Assembly: GCF_900107485.1 (NCBI RefSeq)
Contig: NZ_FNQE01000023.1
Coordinates: 1 to 64,000 of the forward strand
Length of the DNA: 64,000 nt
DNA from: Proteiniborus ethanoligenes
GTDB lineage: Bacteria; Bacillota; Clostridia; Tissierellales; Proteiniboraceae
Direction: 5' to 3'
Of the stretch, positions 35,701 through 44,246 are shown piece after piece. The position numbers and the translations under genes are program-made. Within the stretch, counting starts at the first letter, position 1, and every line of letters begins with the position of its first letter. The notes below the pieces were generated by a model, which did no database searches, was not told where the DNA came from, and saw nothing but the letters and a program-made list of their open reading frames with translations.

Positions 35701-37947
35701 GTGGGTGATAAAGCTAACAAACTTAAATACACACCCAGTACTTTATGCGGAATATTGACCTCAAGTGTAGATAGCCAAAAATACAATATATTTAAAGAAT
35801 TAGCCTTAGAAATATTAGGGGACAAGGGATGCTTTATTTTTGCTTATAATACAGAAGTAGATTTGATTTACAGCGAAAAAAGAATTAAGGACTGGAGCAT
35901 TGATTATAGTAGATTCGTTAAAAGCGGTCAAATTATACCAGTTTCAACGGATGAATATCTAAAGGATGGTACTATAGATATTCAGCATGTATACAGTTAT
36001 TACTGTAATTTAATAGACAAATGTAAGGAAAAAGGACATGAAAAAATATTAATCTATGGAACTAGAAACAAATTTTACGAAGGTAAATTAACCTTTGAAA
36101 AGTCTTATGAGTTCCATAATGCAATTAAAAAAATTGCAATGGGAAAAGGGGTTATGATATTAACCAATTTCTTTTTAGATGAATTTAGTGAAGAATATTT
36201 CTATAGCTTGATGTATTTATATGATAAGTTTTTATTATACGATTCTAGTAAGGTATATATATATAAACCTAATAGCTTTACTGAGATAGAAGTGCTTTTT
36301 AGATACGTTAAGAGTATTTTTACTGATAGGATGCTGCTTCACAGAGAAAATAAAAAGCTAGAGCTACTGAATGAGTTAATACTAGACTCTTCATATAGGA
36401 ATACTACGGATGATTTATTAGATACTTTATTAGTTAAAATATCTGAGATTACTAGTATAGATTTTGGCTGTATAATGAAGATTACAGATAACTTTTTAGT
36501 TAAGGAAAATATACTAGGAAGATATAAACTGCCTCCCGGATATGAAGAAGAGTTGGATAGACATAAACTCAAGCTTGATGAAATTGTTATATTTTCAAAT
36601 AATAGAGTGACTATACAATCAAGCGAGGATTTTGAAGAACCTATACTAAATTGTATTTATAAAAAATATAATATAAAAACCTTTGTAAGCATACCTATTA
36701 AATCAAAAAACAATTCTGTTATTGGTATTATGTTTCTTTTCTCTAGTAAAGATAGTAAAAGCATATACGAGCATATACACTTTTTAGAGGCTGTAGGTAG
36801 CACTCTTTGGGCACTCATTCAGAAACAGAAGCTACAGGAGGATTACCAGAAGAGTATTAGCAGAACTGAAAAGCTAAAGGCTTTAGGGGAACTGGCTGGA
36901 GGAATAGCCCATGATTTTAACAATCTTTTAACCACCATATTAGGCTTTTCTCAAATTGCTTTATCTCAAGAGCTAAGTCCTGACTTGAAGGAGTATATGA
37001 ATATTATCTATAAGTCTGCTTTAGATGGGAAAAATATAGTAGAAAGGATATTAAGCTTTAATAGAAAGCAGTTTAACCATAAAAAAGATATATATTCCAT
37101 AAACTCTATAGTTGAAAGCAGTATAGAGATGGCAAAACCTAGATGGAAAAATTATTATGAATCCTGCGGAAATAGTCTAGTAATAATAAAAGAACTAAAA
37201 TCTAATAGTAAAATACTTTGTGTAGATCATGAAATTAGAGAAGTGATAATAAACCTACTTTCAAATGCTATGGATGCTATGGAAAGTGGTGGTACACTAA
37301 CAATAAAAACCTATGATGAGAATAATAAGGCTGTAATTGAAATAGGAGATACGGGACCTGGAATCCCTGAAGAAGTAAGAGAAGAGATTTTTGAACCCTA
37401 TTACAGCACAAAGGGAGCTAAGGGGACAGGCTTAGGTTTATGTATTGTTAAAGAAATAGTGGAAGAGCATAATGGCATAGTAGAGATTGAAAGCGGGTCA
37501 GGCTGCGGCACCATATTTAAGCTTTATTTTGATGGTATCTTAAGAAGCACAAAGTCTAATAATGTGGTTAAAGCAGAGATGAGCATAGATGTAGAAAAGG
37601 AACTAAAAGTTCTTGTGATAGATGATATTTCGCAAGTAGGAGATACTATAGTTAGGATGCTTTCTACTTTAAAAGTAGATGCAGACTTAGAAATTACAAG
37701 CTCAGATGTAATGGCTAGACTACTTCAAAAAAAATATGATATAATTATATGTGATTTAGCAATGCCAGATCCAAATGGTATAGGATTAAGCAAGAAAGTT
37801 AAAGCTCAATACCCAGATGTTAAATTTATTATTATAACTGGCTGGCCTAGTGAATTAATGAGCAAAAACTACGAAAGCGTAGACTATGTATTGACTAAGC
37901 CTTGCACCTTAGAGGATTTGGCTAAAGCAATCAAGAGTGTTACATAA
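35701..37947 (+). CDS. soluble hybrid histidine kinase: MEDS-like + GAF + HisKA/HATPase + receiver
   Basis: No TM helices. Residues 30-190 resemble the MEDS/DcmR sensory fold (GCFIFAYNTEVDLIYSEKRI, KILIYGTRNKFYEGKLTFE, VMILTNFFLDEFSEE). A GAF-like domain follows (about 230-370; FVSIPIKSKNNSVIGIMFLF), then HisKA with phospho-histidine in GGIAHDFNNLLTTILGFSQ, HATPase with NLLSNAMDAME and GTGLGLCIVKEIVEEHNG, and a C-terminal receiver (VLVIDDISQVG; phospho-Asp in IIICDLAMPDPNG; TKPC lysine). GTG 35701 is chosen because GGGGGGGAT ends 6 bases upstream; the frame is open from TTG 35662. The receiver may regulate the kinase or pass phosphate to an unlinked partner. Confidence 0.82.
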   Translation: MGDKANKLKYTPSTLCGILTSSVDSQKYNIFKELALEILGDKGCFIFAYNTEVDLIYSEKRIKDWSIDYSRFVKSGQIIPVSTDEYLKDGTIDIQHVYSYYCNLIDKCKEKGHEKILIYGTRNKFYEGKLTFEKSYEFHNAIKKIAMGKGVMILTNFFLDEFSEEYFYSLMYLYDKFLLYDSSKVYIYKPNSFTEIEVLFRYVKSIFTDRMLLHRENKKLELLNELILDSSYRNTTDDLLDTLLVKISEITSIDFGCIMKITDNFLVKENILGRYKLPPGYEEELDRHKLKLDEIVIFSNNRVTIQSSEDFEEPILNCIYKKYNIKTFVSIPIKSKNNSVIGIMFLFSSKDSKSIYEHIHFLEAVGSTLWALIQKQKLQEDYQKSISRTEKLKALGELAGGIAHDFNNLLTTILGFSQIALSQELSPDLKEYMNIIYKSALDGKNIVERILSFNRKQFNHKKDIYSINSIVESSIEMAKPRWKNYYESCGNSLVIIKELKSNSKILCVDHEIREVIINLLSNAMDAMESGGTLTIKTYDENNKAVIEIGDTGPGIPEEVREEIFEPYYSTKGAKGTGLGLCIVKEIVEEHNGIVEIESGSGCGTIFKLYFDGILRSTKSNNVVKAEMSIDVEKELKVLVIDDISQVGDTIVRMLSTLKVDADLEITSSDVMARLLQKKYDIIICDLAMPDPNGIGLSKKVKAQYPDVKFIIITGWPSELMSKNYESVDYVLTKPCTLEDLAKAIKSVT

Positions 37948-37967
37948 TTGTACAAGGGGGAATAAAA

Positions 37968-39125
37968 ATGATTTTAATTAAAAATGCAAAAATTTATACT
38001 ATGGGCTTGGAAGGAATCATTGAAAATGGAAGTATATTAATCGAAAATGGAAAGATAAAAGAAGTTGGCAACGATATAGTTGCTCCGCTTGATGCTGAAG
38101 TAATAGATGCAGAGGGAAGACTGGTAACACCAGGCTTTATAGATGCTCACTGCCACCTTGGAATGTGGGAAGATGGAATAGGCTTTGAGGGCAGTGATGG
38201 AAATGAGATGGTTGACCCAGTTACTCCACATTTAAGAGCTATAGACGGTATTAATCCAATGGATGTTACATTTAAGGAAGCATATGAAGGTGGGATTACC
38301 TGTGTAGCTACTGGACCTGGTAGTGCAAATGTAGTAGGAGGACAATTTGCAGCTATTAAAACCTATGGTAATAGAGTAGACGATATGATAGTAAAAGAGC
38401 CTTTAGCTATGAAGATTGCATTTGGTGAAAACCCAAAAAGAGTTTATGATGCACAAAAAAAATCACCGTCTACAAGAATGGCTACTGCAGCAATTCTTAG
38501 AGATACTTTGATGAAGACAAAAGAATATATTGAAAATCTTGAGCAATCAAAGGAAAATCCTGTACTAGCTCCTAAATATGATATGAAAATGGAGGCTATG
38601 ATCAAGGTTATAAAGAAAGAAATTCCTCTAAAGGCACATGCACACAGAGCAGATGATATTTTTACTGCCATAAGAATAGCAAAGGAATTTGATGTAGATA
38701 TAACTCTTGAGCATTGTACAGAAGGACATTTAATAGCAGACCAGCTCGCAGCAGAAGGTAAATGTGCTATAGTAGGACCTTCGCTTTCAGATAGATCTAA
38801 GTTTGAGCTTAGAAATCTTACCTTTGAAACTCCTGCTATTTTGCATAATGCTGGAGTTAAAGTAGCTATTATGACAGACTCTCCTGTGATACCACTTCAA
38901 TATTTACCACTATGTGCTGGATTAGCAGTAAAAGCAGGATTAGATGAGATGGAAGCATTTAAGTCTATTACTATAAACCCTGCAGAAATACTAGGAATAC
39001 AGGACAGAGTAGGAAGCATTGAAGTAGGGAAGGATGCAGATATAGTAATATTTGATGGTAATCCACTAACAGATGTAGGCTGTAAGACCTTTGCAACTTT
39101 TATAGATGGACAGAGAGTAAAGTAA
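37968..39125 (+). CDS. amidohydrolase (imidazolonepropionase-like family)
   Basis: A 385-residue metal-dependent hydrolase of the amidohydrolase superfamily. An N-terminal beta-sandwich (MILIKNAKIYTMGLEGIIEN) leads into the TIM barrel with FIDAHCHLGMWEDG (H-x-H metal ligands), then IPLKAHAHRADDIFTAIRIA, LEHCTEGHLI and AIMTDSPVIPLQYLP (catalytic Asp), and a C-terminal beta segment (VGSIEVGKDADIVIFDGNPL). This subgroup is widespread in Clostridia; the substrate is unknown, a cyclic amide or N-acyl compound being plausible. RBS AAGGGGGAATAAAA. It lies downstream of the hybrid kinase with a 20-base gap, so the two may be co-transcribed. Confidence 0.88.
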   Translation: MILIKNAKIYTMGLEGIIENGSILIENGKIKEVGNDIVAPLDAEVIDAEGRLVTPGFIDAHCHLGMWEDGIGFEGSDGNEMVDPVTPHLRAIDGINPMDVTFKEAYEGGITCVATGPGSANVVGGQFAAIKTYGNRVDDMIVKEPLAMKIAFGENPKRVYDAQKKSPSTRMATAAILRDTLMKTKEYIENLEQSKENPVLAPKYDMKMEAMIKVIKKEIPLKAHAHRADDIFTAIRIAKEFDVDITLEHCTEGHLIADQLAAEGKCAIVGPSLSDRSKFELRNLTFETPAILHNAGVKVAIMTDSPVIPLQYLPLCAGLAVKAGLDEMEAFKSITINPAEILGIQDRVGSIEVGKDADIVIFDGNPLTDVGCKTFATFIDGQRVK

Positions 39126-39129
39126 GTTT

Positions 39130-39180
39130 CGAGCTCTTAGCTTTTAGCTAACAGCTAACAGCTAGCAACTAACAACTAAA
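39130..39180. repeat. CTAACAA-type simple repeat
   Basis: AGCTCTTAGCTTTTAGC is followed by CTAACAGCTAACAGCTAGCA and ACTAACAACTAAA. Same family of 7-base repeats and inverted repeats as at 21.5, 46.2 and 48.4 kb. Confidence 0.7.
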
Positions 39181-39186
39181 TTTTAA

Positions 39187-39215
39187 TTGACAAAATAATT
39201 ATCCTATGAGATAAT
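39187..39215 (+). promoter_or_regulatory. sigma-A promoter of the FMN riboswitch-ribU unit
   Basis: TTGACA (39187-39192), 17-base spacer, GATAAT (39210-39215). Transcription would start near 39222, just ahead of the riboswitch. Confidence 0.85.
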
Positions 39216-39244
39216 GAAAGCGTAAAAAATTAATAAATGTAAAA

Positions 39245-39354
39245 TCTTCAGGGCAGGGTGTAATTCCCGACCGGCGGTATAGTCCGCGAGCTGCTAAAGC
39301 AGTTGACTTGGTGTGATTCCAAGACCGACAGTAAAGTCTGGATGAGAGAAGGTT
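39245..39354 (+). promoter_or_regulatory. FMN riboswitch (RFN element)
   Basis: All hallmark segments are present in order: CTTCAGGGCAGGGTG, AATTCCCGACCGGCGGT, AGTCCGCGAGC, GACTTGGTGTGATTCCAAG, ACCGACAGTAAAGTCTGGAT and GAGAGAAGG. FMN binding is expected to favour the terminator at 39394-39424 and switch off the riboflavin transporter gene that follows. Confidence 0.97.
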
Positions 39355-39393
39355 TTAGCTAATGTCTATTTTTGTGGACTAAATTTAGCTATC

Positions 39394-39424
39394 AAGCCCT
39401 GATATATTCTTCAGGGTTTTTTTT
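39394..39424 (+). terminator. riboswitch-controlled terminator
   Basis: AGCCCTGA (39395-39402) pairs with TCAGGG (39411-39416) and is followed by eight T residues. It is the expression platform of the FMN riboswitch. Confidence 0.9.
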
Positions 39425-39426
39425 AT

Positions 39427-39534
39427 GACCTAACCCGATTTTCCGAACGCTTTTATCGGAAAATCGATGGTAGGTCAAACGCAACGAGCACCAAATTTAT
39501 GAGAGCGATAGCGAGCAAATAAATTTGAGTTGCG
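39427..39534. repeat. twin hairpin element C in the ribU leader
   Basis: Hairpin 1: GACCTA (39427-39432) with TAGGTC (39471-39476), and CGATTTTCCG (39436-39445) with CGGAAAATCG (39457-39466). Hairpin 2: CGCAA (39480-39484) with TTGCG (39530-39534), and CAAATTTAT (39492-39500) with ATAAATTTG (39520-39528) around a GAGCGATAGCGAGC loop. It separates the riboswitch terminator from the ribU RBS and must be transcribed in the ON state. Confidence 0.75.
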
Positions 39535-39587
39535 AGACTGCGGCAAATGCCAATTGCTCTGAAGGCAAAAATGGAGGGATGGTATAT

Positions 39588-40190
39588 ATGTTAACGGCAA
39601 GTAAAAAAATGAGCACAAGAACCATGGTTAAAACATCTGTGTTATCAGTATTGGCATTTTTAATTATGTATTTTGAAATGCCACTATGGTTTACCCCACC
39701 TTTTCTAAAGGTTGATCTTAGTGATATCCCTGCACTTATCGGTGCATTTTCACTAGGACCTGTAGCTGGGGTGGTTATTGAGTTAATTAAAAACATACTT
39801 AATGTTGCCATTGAAGGCACTACTACTGGAGCAGTTGGAGAACTGGCAAATTTTTTTGTAGGCGGCATATTCGTTTTTGTAGCTGGAGTTATTTATAAAA
39901 AGGACAGAACATTTAAGGGTGCTATAATAGGCATGCTTGTTGCGACTGTAGCAATGACTGCTGCGGCTTCTATATTAAATTACTATTTTCTAATACCTTT
40001 CTATGCAAAACTATTTGGTGCACCAGTAGAAACATTTGTTGAAATGGGTTCAAAGGTAAATAAATATGTTACAGACTATAGAAGCTTTATATTATTTGGA
40101 ATAGTACCTTTTAACTTTTTAAAGGGAATAATGGTATCAGCTATTACAATACCTCTATATAAAAGAGTATCACCAATACTTCATAGATAG
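39588..40190 (+). CDS. ribU: riboflavin-specific ECF transporter substrate-binding component RibU
   Basis: S-component that binds riboflavin in the membrane and works with a shared EcfAA'T energising module encoded elsewhere. Six hydrophobic segments: VKTSVLSVLAFLIMYFEM, LIGAFSLGPVAGVVIELIKN, ANFFVGGIFVFVAGVIY, GAIIGMLVATVAMTAAAS and two more; the FLKVDLSDIPALIGAF segment is characteristic of RibU. ATG 39588 follows GGAGGGAT; upstream in-frame codons run into the hairpin element and are not coding. The FMN riboswitch upstream confirms the substrate. Confidence 0.95.
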   Translation: MLTASKKMSTRTMVKTSVLSVLAFLIMYFEMPLWFTPPFLKVDLSDIPALIGAFSLGPVAGVVIELIKNILNVAIEGTTTGAVGELANFFVGGIFVFVAGVIYKKDRTFKGAIIGMLVATVAMTAAASILNYYFLIPFYAKLFGAPVETFVEMGSKVNKYVTDYRSFILFGIVPFNFLKGIMVSAITIPLYKRVSPILHR

Positions 40191-40197
40191 CAAATTT

Positions 40198-40229
40198 GAA
40201 AAAGCTTAATCCCCCAGACTAGCTTTTTC
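40198..40229 (+). terminator. terminator-like hairpin after ribU
   Basis: GAAAAAGCT (40198-40206) pairs perfectly with AGCTTTTTC (40221-40229) around a C-rich loop. Just after the ribU stop. Confidence 0.65.
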
Positions 40230-40238
40230 AAAATCCCG

Positions 40239-40308
40239 AGGCTCTTCTCTTGTTTCAGAATGACAACCATTTTTGTCACCCTGAAATTAAGTGAAGGGTC
40301 TCGTTTTT
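40239..40308. repeat. long imperfect hairpin with U-tail (dispersed-repeat-like)
   Basis: GAGGCTCTTC..CTTGTTTCAG with TGACA on the left pairs with TGTCACCCTGAAATTAAG..GAAGGGTCTC on the right, with mismatches, followed by GTTTTTT. The TTTCAGAATGACA / TGTCACCCTGAAA arms resemble a dispersed palindrome found in many Firmicutes genomes. A further small hairpin (TTATGTC..GACATAA, about 40309-40340) follows. Confidence 0.65.
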
Positions 40309-40426
40309 TATGTCTTATATCCCTTGTATATAGGACATAAACTGGATATAATATTTCTATAAGTAGTAGGAAAATTCTAATTTTTAATGCTTTGATAGAA
40401 GCCTTTATAAGGCCATAGAAGGAAGG

Positions 40427-40933
40427 ATGAAAACATTGCTTAAAATGAATATAGACAGTATAAAAGAGACAGAAAATTTAGGACTTATGATAGGAAAACT
40501 ATTAAAGGGTGGGGAAGTAATATGTATGACAGGAGATTTAGGAGCAGGTAAAACTACCTTAACTCAGTCAATAGCCAAGGGTTTAGATATAGAAGACTAT
40601 GTTACCAGTCCTACATTTACAATAATAAATGAATATAAGGGTAGATGTGACTTGTATCATTTTGATGTTTATAGAATTGGTGATATTGAAGAAATGTATG
40701 ATTTAGGATATGAAGAGTACTTTTATTCTGATGGTGTAGCTATTATAGAATGGGCAGATATAATAGAGGAGATTTTACCAGACGAAAGATTAAATATTAC
40801 TATAAGTAAAAAAGATTACATGGATAGTAGGGAAATAACTATAGAAGGTAAGGGAGATAAGTATTCAAATATTATTAAAGAATTAGAAGAGCTATTTGAA
40901 GCTATAGGGAAAAAAGGAGTTGAAAGAATATGA
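40427..40933 (+). CDS. tsaE: tRNA threonylcarbamoyladenosine biosynthesis ATPase TsaE
   Basis: ATPase of the TsaB-TsaD-TsaE complex that makes t6A37 in ANN-decoding tRNAs. Walker A MTGDLGAGKTTLTQSIAKG, the switch segment VTSPTFTIINEYKG, DLYHFDVYRIG and IIEWADIIEEILP are all typical. The annotated ATG 40427 sits against GAAGGAAGG, so TTG 40436 or ATG 40445 may be the real start. The 3' end overlaps tsaB by four bases. First gene of tsaE-tsaB-rimI; tsaD lies 6 kb downstream. Confidence 0.94.
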   Translation: MKTLLKMNIDSIKETENLGLMIGKLLKGGEVICMTGDLGAGKTTLTQSIAKGLDIEDYVTSPTFTIINEYKGRCDLYHFDVYRIGDIEEMYDLGYEEYFYSDGVAIIEWADIIEEILPDERLNITISKKDYMDSREITIEGKGDKYSNIIKELEELFEAIGKKGVERI

Positions 40934-41652
40934 AGGTCTTAGCCATCGATACCTCTAGTACTTCTGCCACATGTGCAATTATTCATGAAGACAAATTGTT
41001 AGTAGAATATACTCTTAATCATAAATTAACTCATTCACAAAAAATAATGCCTATTATTCAAGAAGCACTTGAAGGTTGTGAGCTAAAGGTCAGTGATATA
41101 GATATATTTGCAGTGGCTAAAGGACCAGGCTCATTTACAGGGTTAAGAATAGGAGTAGCCACCATAAAGGGTCTTGCTCAAGCAGTAAATAAAAGTGTAG
41201 TAGGGATACCTACCTTAGATGCACTTGCATTTAATTTGCCTTATTGTGAAGGAATAGTGGTACCTGTAATGGATGCTAGAAGAGATAGAGTGTTTACAGC
41301 TATATATAAATGGACAAATGGAAACCTACATATAATAAAAGAACAAACGGTATTAGAAATAGAAGAGCTTATAGATATTCTAAAAGAAAGGCCTGAAACA
41401 GTAGTCTTTGTTGGAGATGGAACTCTTGTGTATAAGCAAAGGCTTACTGAAGAATTAGGAGAGAAGGCGAGATTTGCCCCTAAAAGTGCTAACATGGCTA
41501 GGGCATCTTCGGTGGCAGAGCTTGCCATGGCTAAGGCTAAGGAAGGAAAGGTAGAAAGCTTTTTGGATTTAGCACCAGATTATTTAAGAGAATCTCAAGC
41601 CCAAAGAGAATACAAGGAGAAGCATTCTTTAAGCGGTGATAGAGATGAATGA
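40930..41652 (+). CDS. tsaB: tRNA threonylcarbamoyladenosine biosynthesis protein TsaB
   Basis: Non-catalytic partner of TsaD. The 240-residue ASKHA-fold protein begins MKVLAIDTSSTSATCAIIHE and has THSQKIMPIIQEAL, AVAKGPGSFTGLRIGVATIKG and VPVMDARRDRVFTAIY, all TsaB signatures. It lacks the HxxxH metal site of TsaD, as expected. ATGA overlap with tsaE and an 8-base overlap with rimI indicate translational coupling. Confidence 0.95.
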   Translation: MKVLAIDTSSTSATCAIIHEDKLLVEYTLNHKLTHSQKIMPIIQEALEGCELKVSDIDIFAVAKGPGSFTGLRIGVATIKGLAQAVNKSVVGIPTLDALAFNLPYCEGIVVPVMDARRDRVFTAIYKWTNGNLHIIKEQTVLEIEELIDILKERPETVVFVGDGTLVYKQRLTEELGEKARFAPKSANMARASSVAELAMAKAKEGKVESFLDLAPDYLRESQAQREYKEKHSLSGDRDE

Positions 41653-42091
41653 TGTAATTATAAGAGAAATGACTTCTGATGATATAGATGGAGTGCTTTA
41701 TGTAGAAAGAGAAGTATTCACAACACCATGGACAAGGGAAGCATTTGAAATAGAAATAAATAAGAACGAATTAGCTAGATATATAGTTGCAGAGAAAGAG
41801 GGGAAAATAATTGGCTACGGTGGTCTGTGGCTTATACTCGATGAGGGGCATATAACCAATATAGCTGTTTATCCAACCTACAGAGGTCAAGGAATAGGAA
41901 ACGAAATCGTTGAAAAGCTAATCCATGTATGTGAACAGAGAGGAATATATAACATAACCTTGGAAGTAAGGAAATCAAATTTAATAGCACAATCATTATA
42001 TAAAAAATATGGTTTTATAGATTGTGGAGTAAGACGTGGCTATTATTCAGATACAAATGAGGATGCGGTTATTATGTGGAGAATTAAATAA
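41645..42091 (+). CDS. rimI: ribosomal-protein-alanine N-acetyltransferase RimI
   Basis: GNAT acetyltransferase; the classic substrate is the N-terminal alanine of ribosomal protein bS18. Motifs: IIREMTSDDIDGVLYVEREV, FTTPWTREAFEIEI, acetyl-CoA loop TYRGQGIGNEIVEKLI (Q/RxxGxG/A) and NITLEVRKSNLIAQSLYKKY with YGFIDCGVRRGYY. ATG 41645 follows GGTGATAG; the in-frame GTG 41636 is inside that RBS. Linked to tsaB/tsaE in many Firmicutes. Confidence 0.93.
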   Translation: MNDVIIREMTSDDIDGVLYVEREVFTTPWTREAFEIEINKNELARYIVAEKEGKIIGYGGLWLILDEGHITNIAVYPTYRGQGIGNEIVEKLIHVCEQRGIYNITLEVRKSNLIAQSLYKKYGFIDCGVRRGYYSDTNEDAVIMWRIK

Positions 42092-42100
42092 TCATTTTTA

Positions 42101-42130
42101 TCAGAGGAATTTAAAACCTCTGATTTTTTT
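42101..42130 (+). terminator. intrinsic terminator of tsaE-tsaB-rimI
   Basis: TCAGAGG (42101-42107) pairs with CCTCTGA (42117-42123), followed by seven T residues. Confidence 0.9.
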
Positions 42131-42221
42131 AAACTTTATTCTTGAAGTATTTTTAACAATTAAGTAGTCTATTATTATGGTATAGTATATATATGGAATT
42201 ATTCTAGTAGGAGGTATTGAC

Positions 42222-43514
42222 ATGGCAAAAAATAAGAAAAAAGTTGTATTTATAGTTCTTGCAGCTATATTAGGATTAGCTGTTATAACAGCAGGAGTTC
42301 TGAAAGCTGTTAATAAAGAAACAAGTGCTAGTACATACGTAACAGTAGTGGAAGTAGAGAAGGAAAATGATTTTGATTCAACTTTGATTACTGAAGGAGT
42401 TTTGAAATCAAAGGAACAAAGAAACGTGGTTTCAAGCCTTCCTTATACCATACAAGAAGTGTTTTTAAAAGAAGGGGATAAGGTATCAGAAGGAGATATT
42501 CTATTAAAGCTTGATGTGAAGGATTTAGAATATAAAATAAGAACTGCCCAAACTAGTCTTGAAATGGAAAGGCAAAGACTGAAAAACATGGAAAGACAGC
42601 TTGAAGAAGGGAACAATACTCTTGAGCTTGAAAAAAGCTTAGAAAATGCAGAATTAGCCTATGAAAATGCCAAGAGCAAATTTGAAAGCTCAAAAACTCT
42701 TTATGAAGCAGGAGGCATAAGCAAGGCTATGCTAGATGCAGATGAAGCAAATATGATAACAGCTAAAAATAATTATGAGCTAGCTCAAAAAAGGGTAGAG
42801 GATTCTAAAAATAACGAGGACTTAAAAACAAATATAGATATCCAAAGAAAAAATGTAGAGATTCAGGAAATATCTCTTAAATCTCAAAAAGAAGCCCTTG
42901 AGGAATCAATTATTAAAAGTCCTATAAATGGAACCATAGTAATATCTAACGCACGAGTTGGCTTACCAGCTACAGCAGCGGCACCTTTATTTGTTATCGA
43001 GGACTTAAATAATCTTGAAATAGAAGTTGGCATAGGTGAATATGATATAAGTGAAATAAAAATAGGACAGAAGGTAAAGGTTACTGGAGAAGCATTTAAA
43101 GATAAAGAAATGGAAGGAGTAGTATCCTTTATTGCACCGTCAGCAAATGTTGTACCTACTGGTACAGGCAAGGAAACACAAGTTACTGTAAGAATAGATA
43201 TACTAAATACAGATAATTACTTAAAACCAGGATTTACAGCAAATGTAGCCATTAACACAGCATTTAAAAGCGAAGCCTTGGTTTTACCTTATGAAACAGT
43301 TTATGAAAAAAGAGATGGTACTAAGGTAGTGTTTAAGGTAGAAAATAATAAAATAAAAGAGGTACCTGTTAAAATCGGTATACAAGGAGATTTGAAGCAA
43401 GAAGTAATTTCTGCAGATATTAACCTAGGTGATAAAATAGTTATTAATCCTACTGAAAAGCTATATGATGACTTAGAGGTTTCAATTTTAAACAGTAAAG
43501 GTGAGCAAAAATGA
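42222..43514 (+). CDS. MacA-like efflux periplasmic adaptor (HlyD family)
   Basis: Membrane-anchored adaptor of a three-part ABC exporter. An N-terminal TM helix (VVFIVLAAILGLAVITAGVL, about 8-27) is followed by a lipoyl/barrel-sandwich half (NVVSSLPYTIQEVFLKEGDK), a long coiled-coil hairpin (about 100-225, rich in Glu/Lys/Leu), the second lipoyl half (ALEESIIKSPINGTIVISNA) and beta-barrel regions (EIKIGQKVKVTGEAF). 430 residues. In Firmicutes such proteins act with an ATPase and FtsX-type permease to export peptides or antibiotics. It overlaps the ATPase gene by four bases. GGAGGTATTGAC precedes the ATG. Confidence 0.88.
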   Translation: MAKNKKKVVFIVLAAILGLAVITAGVLKAVNKETSASTYVTVVEVEKENDFDSTLITEGVLKSKEQRNVVSSLPYTIQEVFLKEGDKVSEGDILLKLDVKDLEYKIRTAQTSLEMERQRLKNMERQLEEGNNTLELEKSLENAELAYENAKSKFESSKTLYEAGGISKAMLDADEANMITAKNNYELAQKRVEDSKNNEDLKTNIDIQRKNVEIQEISLKSQKEALEESIIKSPINGTIVISNARVGLPATAAAPLFVIEDLNNLEIEVGIGEYDISEIKIGQKVKVTGEAFKDKEMEGVVSFIAPSANVVPTGTGKETQVTVRIDILNTDNYLKPGFTANVAINTAFKSEALVLPYETVYEKRDGTKVVFKVENNKIKEVPVKIGIQGDLKQEVISADINLGDKIVINPTEKLYDDLEVSILNSKGEQK

Positions 43515-44224
43515 TAAAGATAGAAAACCTAGGTAAAATATATGATACAGGTAAGATATCTGTAGAGGCTTTAAAGGAAGTAAATCTCCAAATAGGAAAA
43601 GATGAGTTTGTTTCTATAATGGGAGCTTCAGGCTCTGGGAAATCAACACTTATGAATATATTAGGATGCTTAGATAGGCCTACATCAGGAAGGTATACAC
43701 TAGATGAAGTATCCGTAGAAAATTTAAATGAAGTAGAGCTGGCCGCTATTAGAAATAAAAAAATTGGATTTGTATTTCAATCCTTTAATCTACTGCCTCG
43801 AACATCTGCACTTAAAAATGTAGAACTGCCTATGACCTATGCAGGAATATCTAAAAAAGAAAGAAGACAGAAGGCCTTAGAAGTATTAGAAAAGGTAGGT
43901 CTAGGAGACAGGGTAGACCATTTGCCTAACGAACTTTCTGGTGGTCAAAAACAAAGAGTAGCCATAGCTAGAGCCCTTGTAAATGATCCTTCTATTCTAC
44001 TTGCAGATGAGCCTACAGGCAATCTTGACACTAAATCTGGTCAAGAAATAATGTCTATATTTCAACAGCTTAACAGAGAAGGAGTAACAGTAGTATTAGT
44101 AACTCATGAACCGGAGATAGCTCAGCATACTAAGAGAATAGTACTATTTAGAGATGGTCGTCTTATTGAGGATAAAAAAGTAAAGGATCAAATTATAATA
44201 AGGCCACAGACAGCATTAGAATGA
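43511..44224 (+). CDS. MacB/LolD-type ABC transporter ATP-binding protein
   Basis: A 237-residue nucleotide-binding subunit with Walker A MGASGSGKSTLMNILGCLDR, Q-loop FVFQSFNLLPRTSALKNVEL, signature LSGGQKQRVAIARALV, Walker B ILLADEPTGNLDTKSG and H-loop VTHEPEIAQ. The LDRPTSG and TGNLDTKSG segments are characteristic of the MacB/LolD/FtsE group. It powers export together with the adaptor and permease on either side. A short C-terminal tail (DKKVKDQIIIRPQTA) extends beyond the core. Confidence 0.93.
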   Translation: MIKIENLGKIYDTGKISVEALKEVNLQIGKDEFVSIMGASGSGKSTLMNILGCLDRPTSGRYTLDEVSVENLNEVELAAIRNKKIGFVFQSFNLLPRTSALKNVELPMTYAGISKKERRQKALEVLEKVGLGDRVDHLPNELSGGQKQRVAIARALVNDPSILLADEPTGNLDTKSGQEIMSIFQQLNREGVTVVLVTHEPEIAQHTKRIVLFRDGRLIEDKKVKDQIIIRPQTALE

Positions 44225-44246
44225 TGTATAAAGAGAAGGTGATAGG

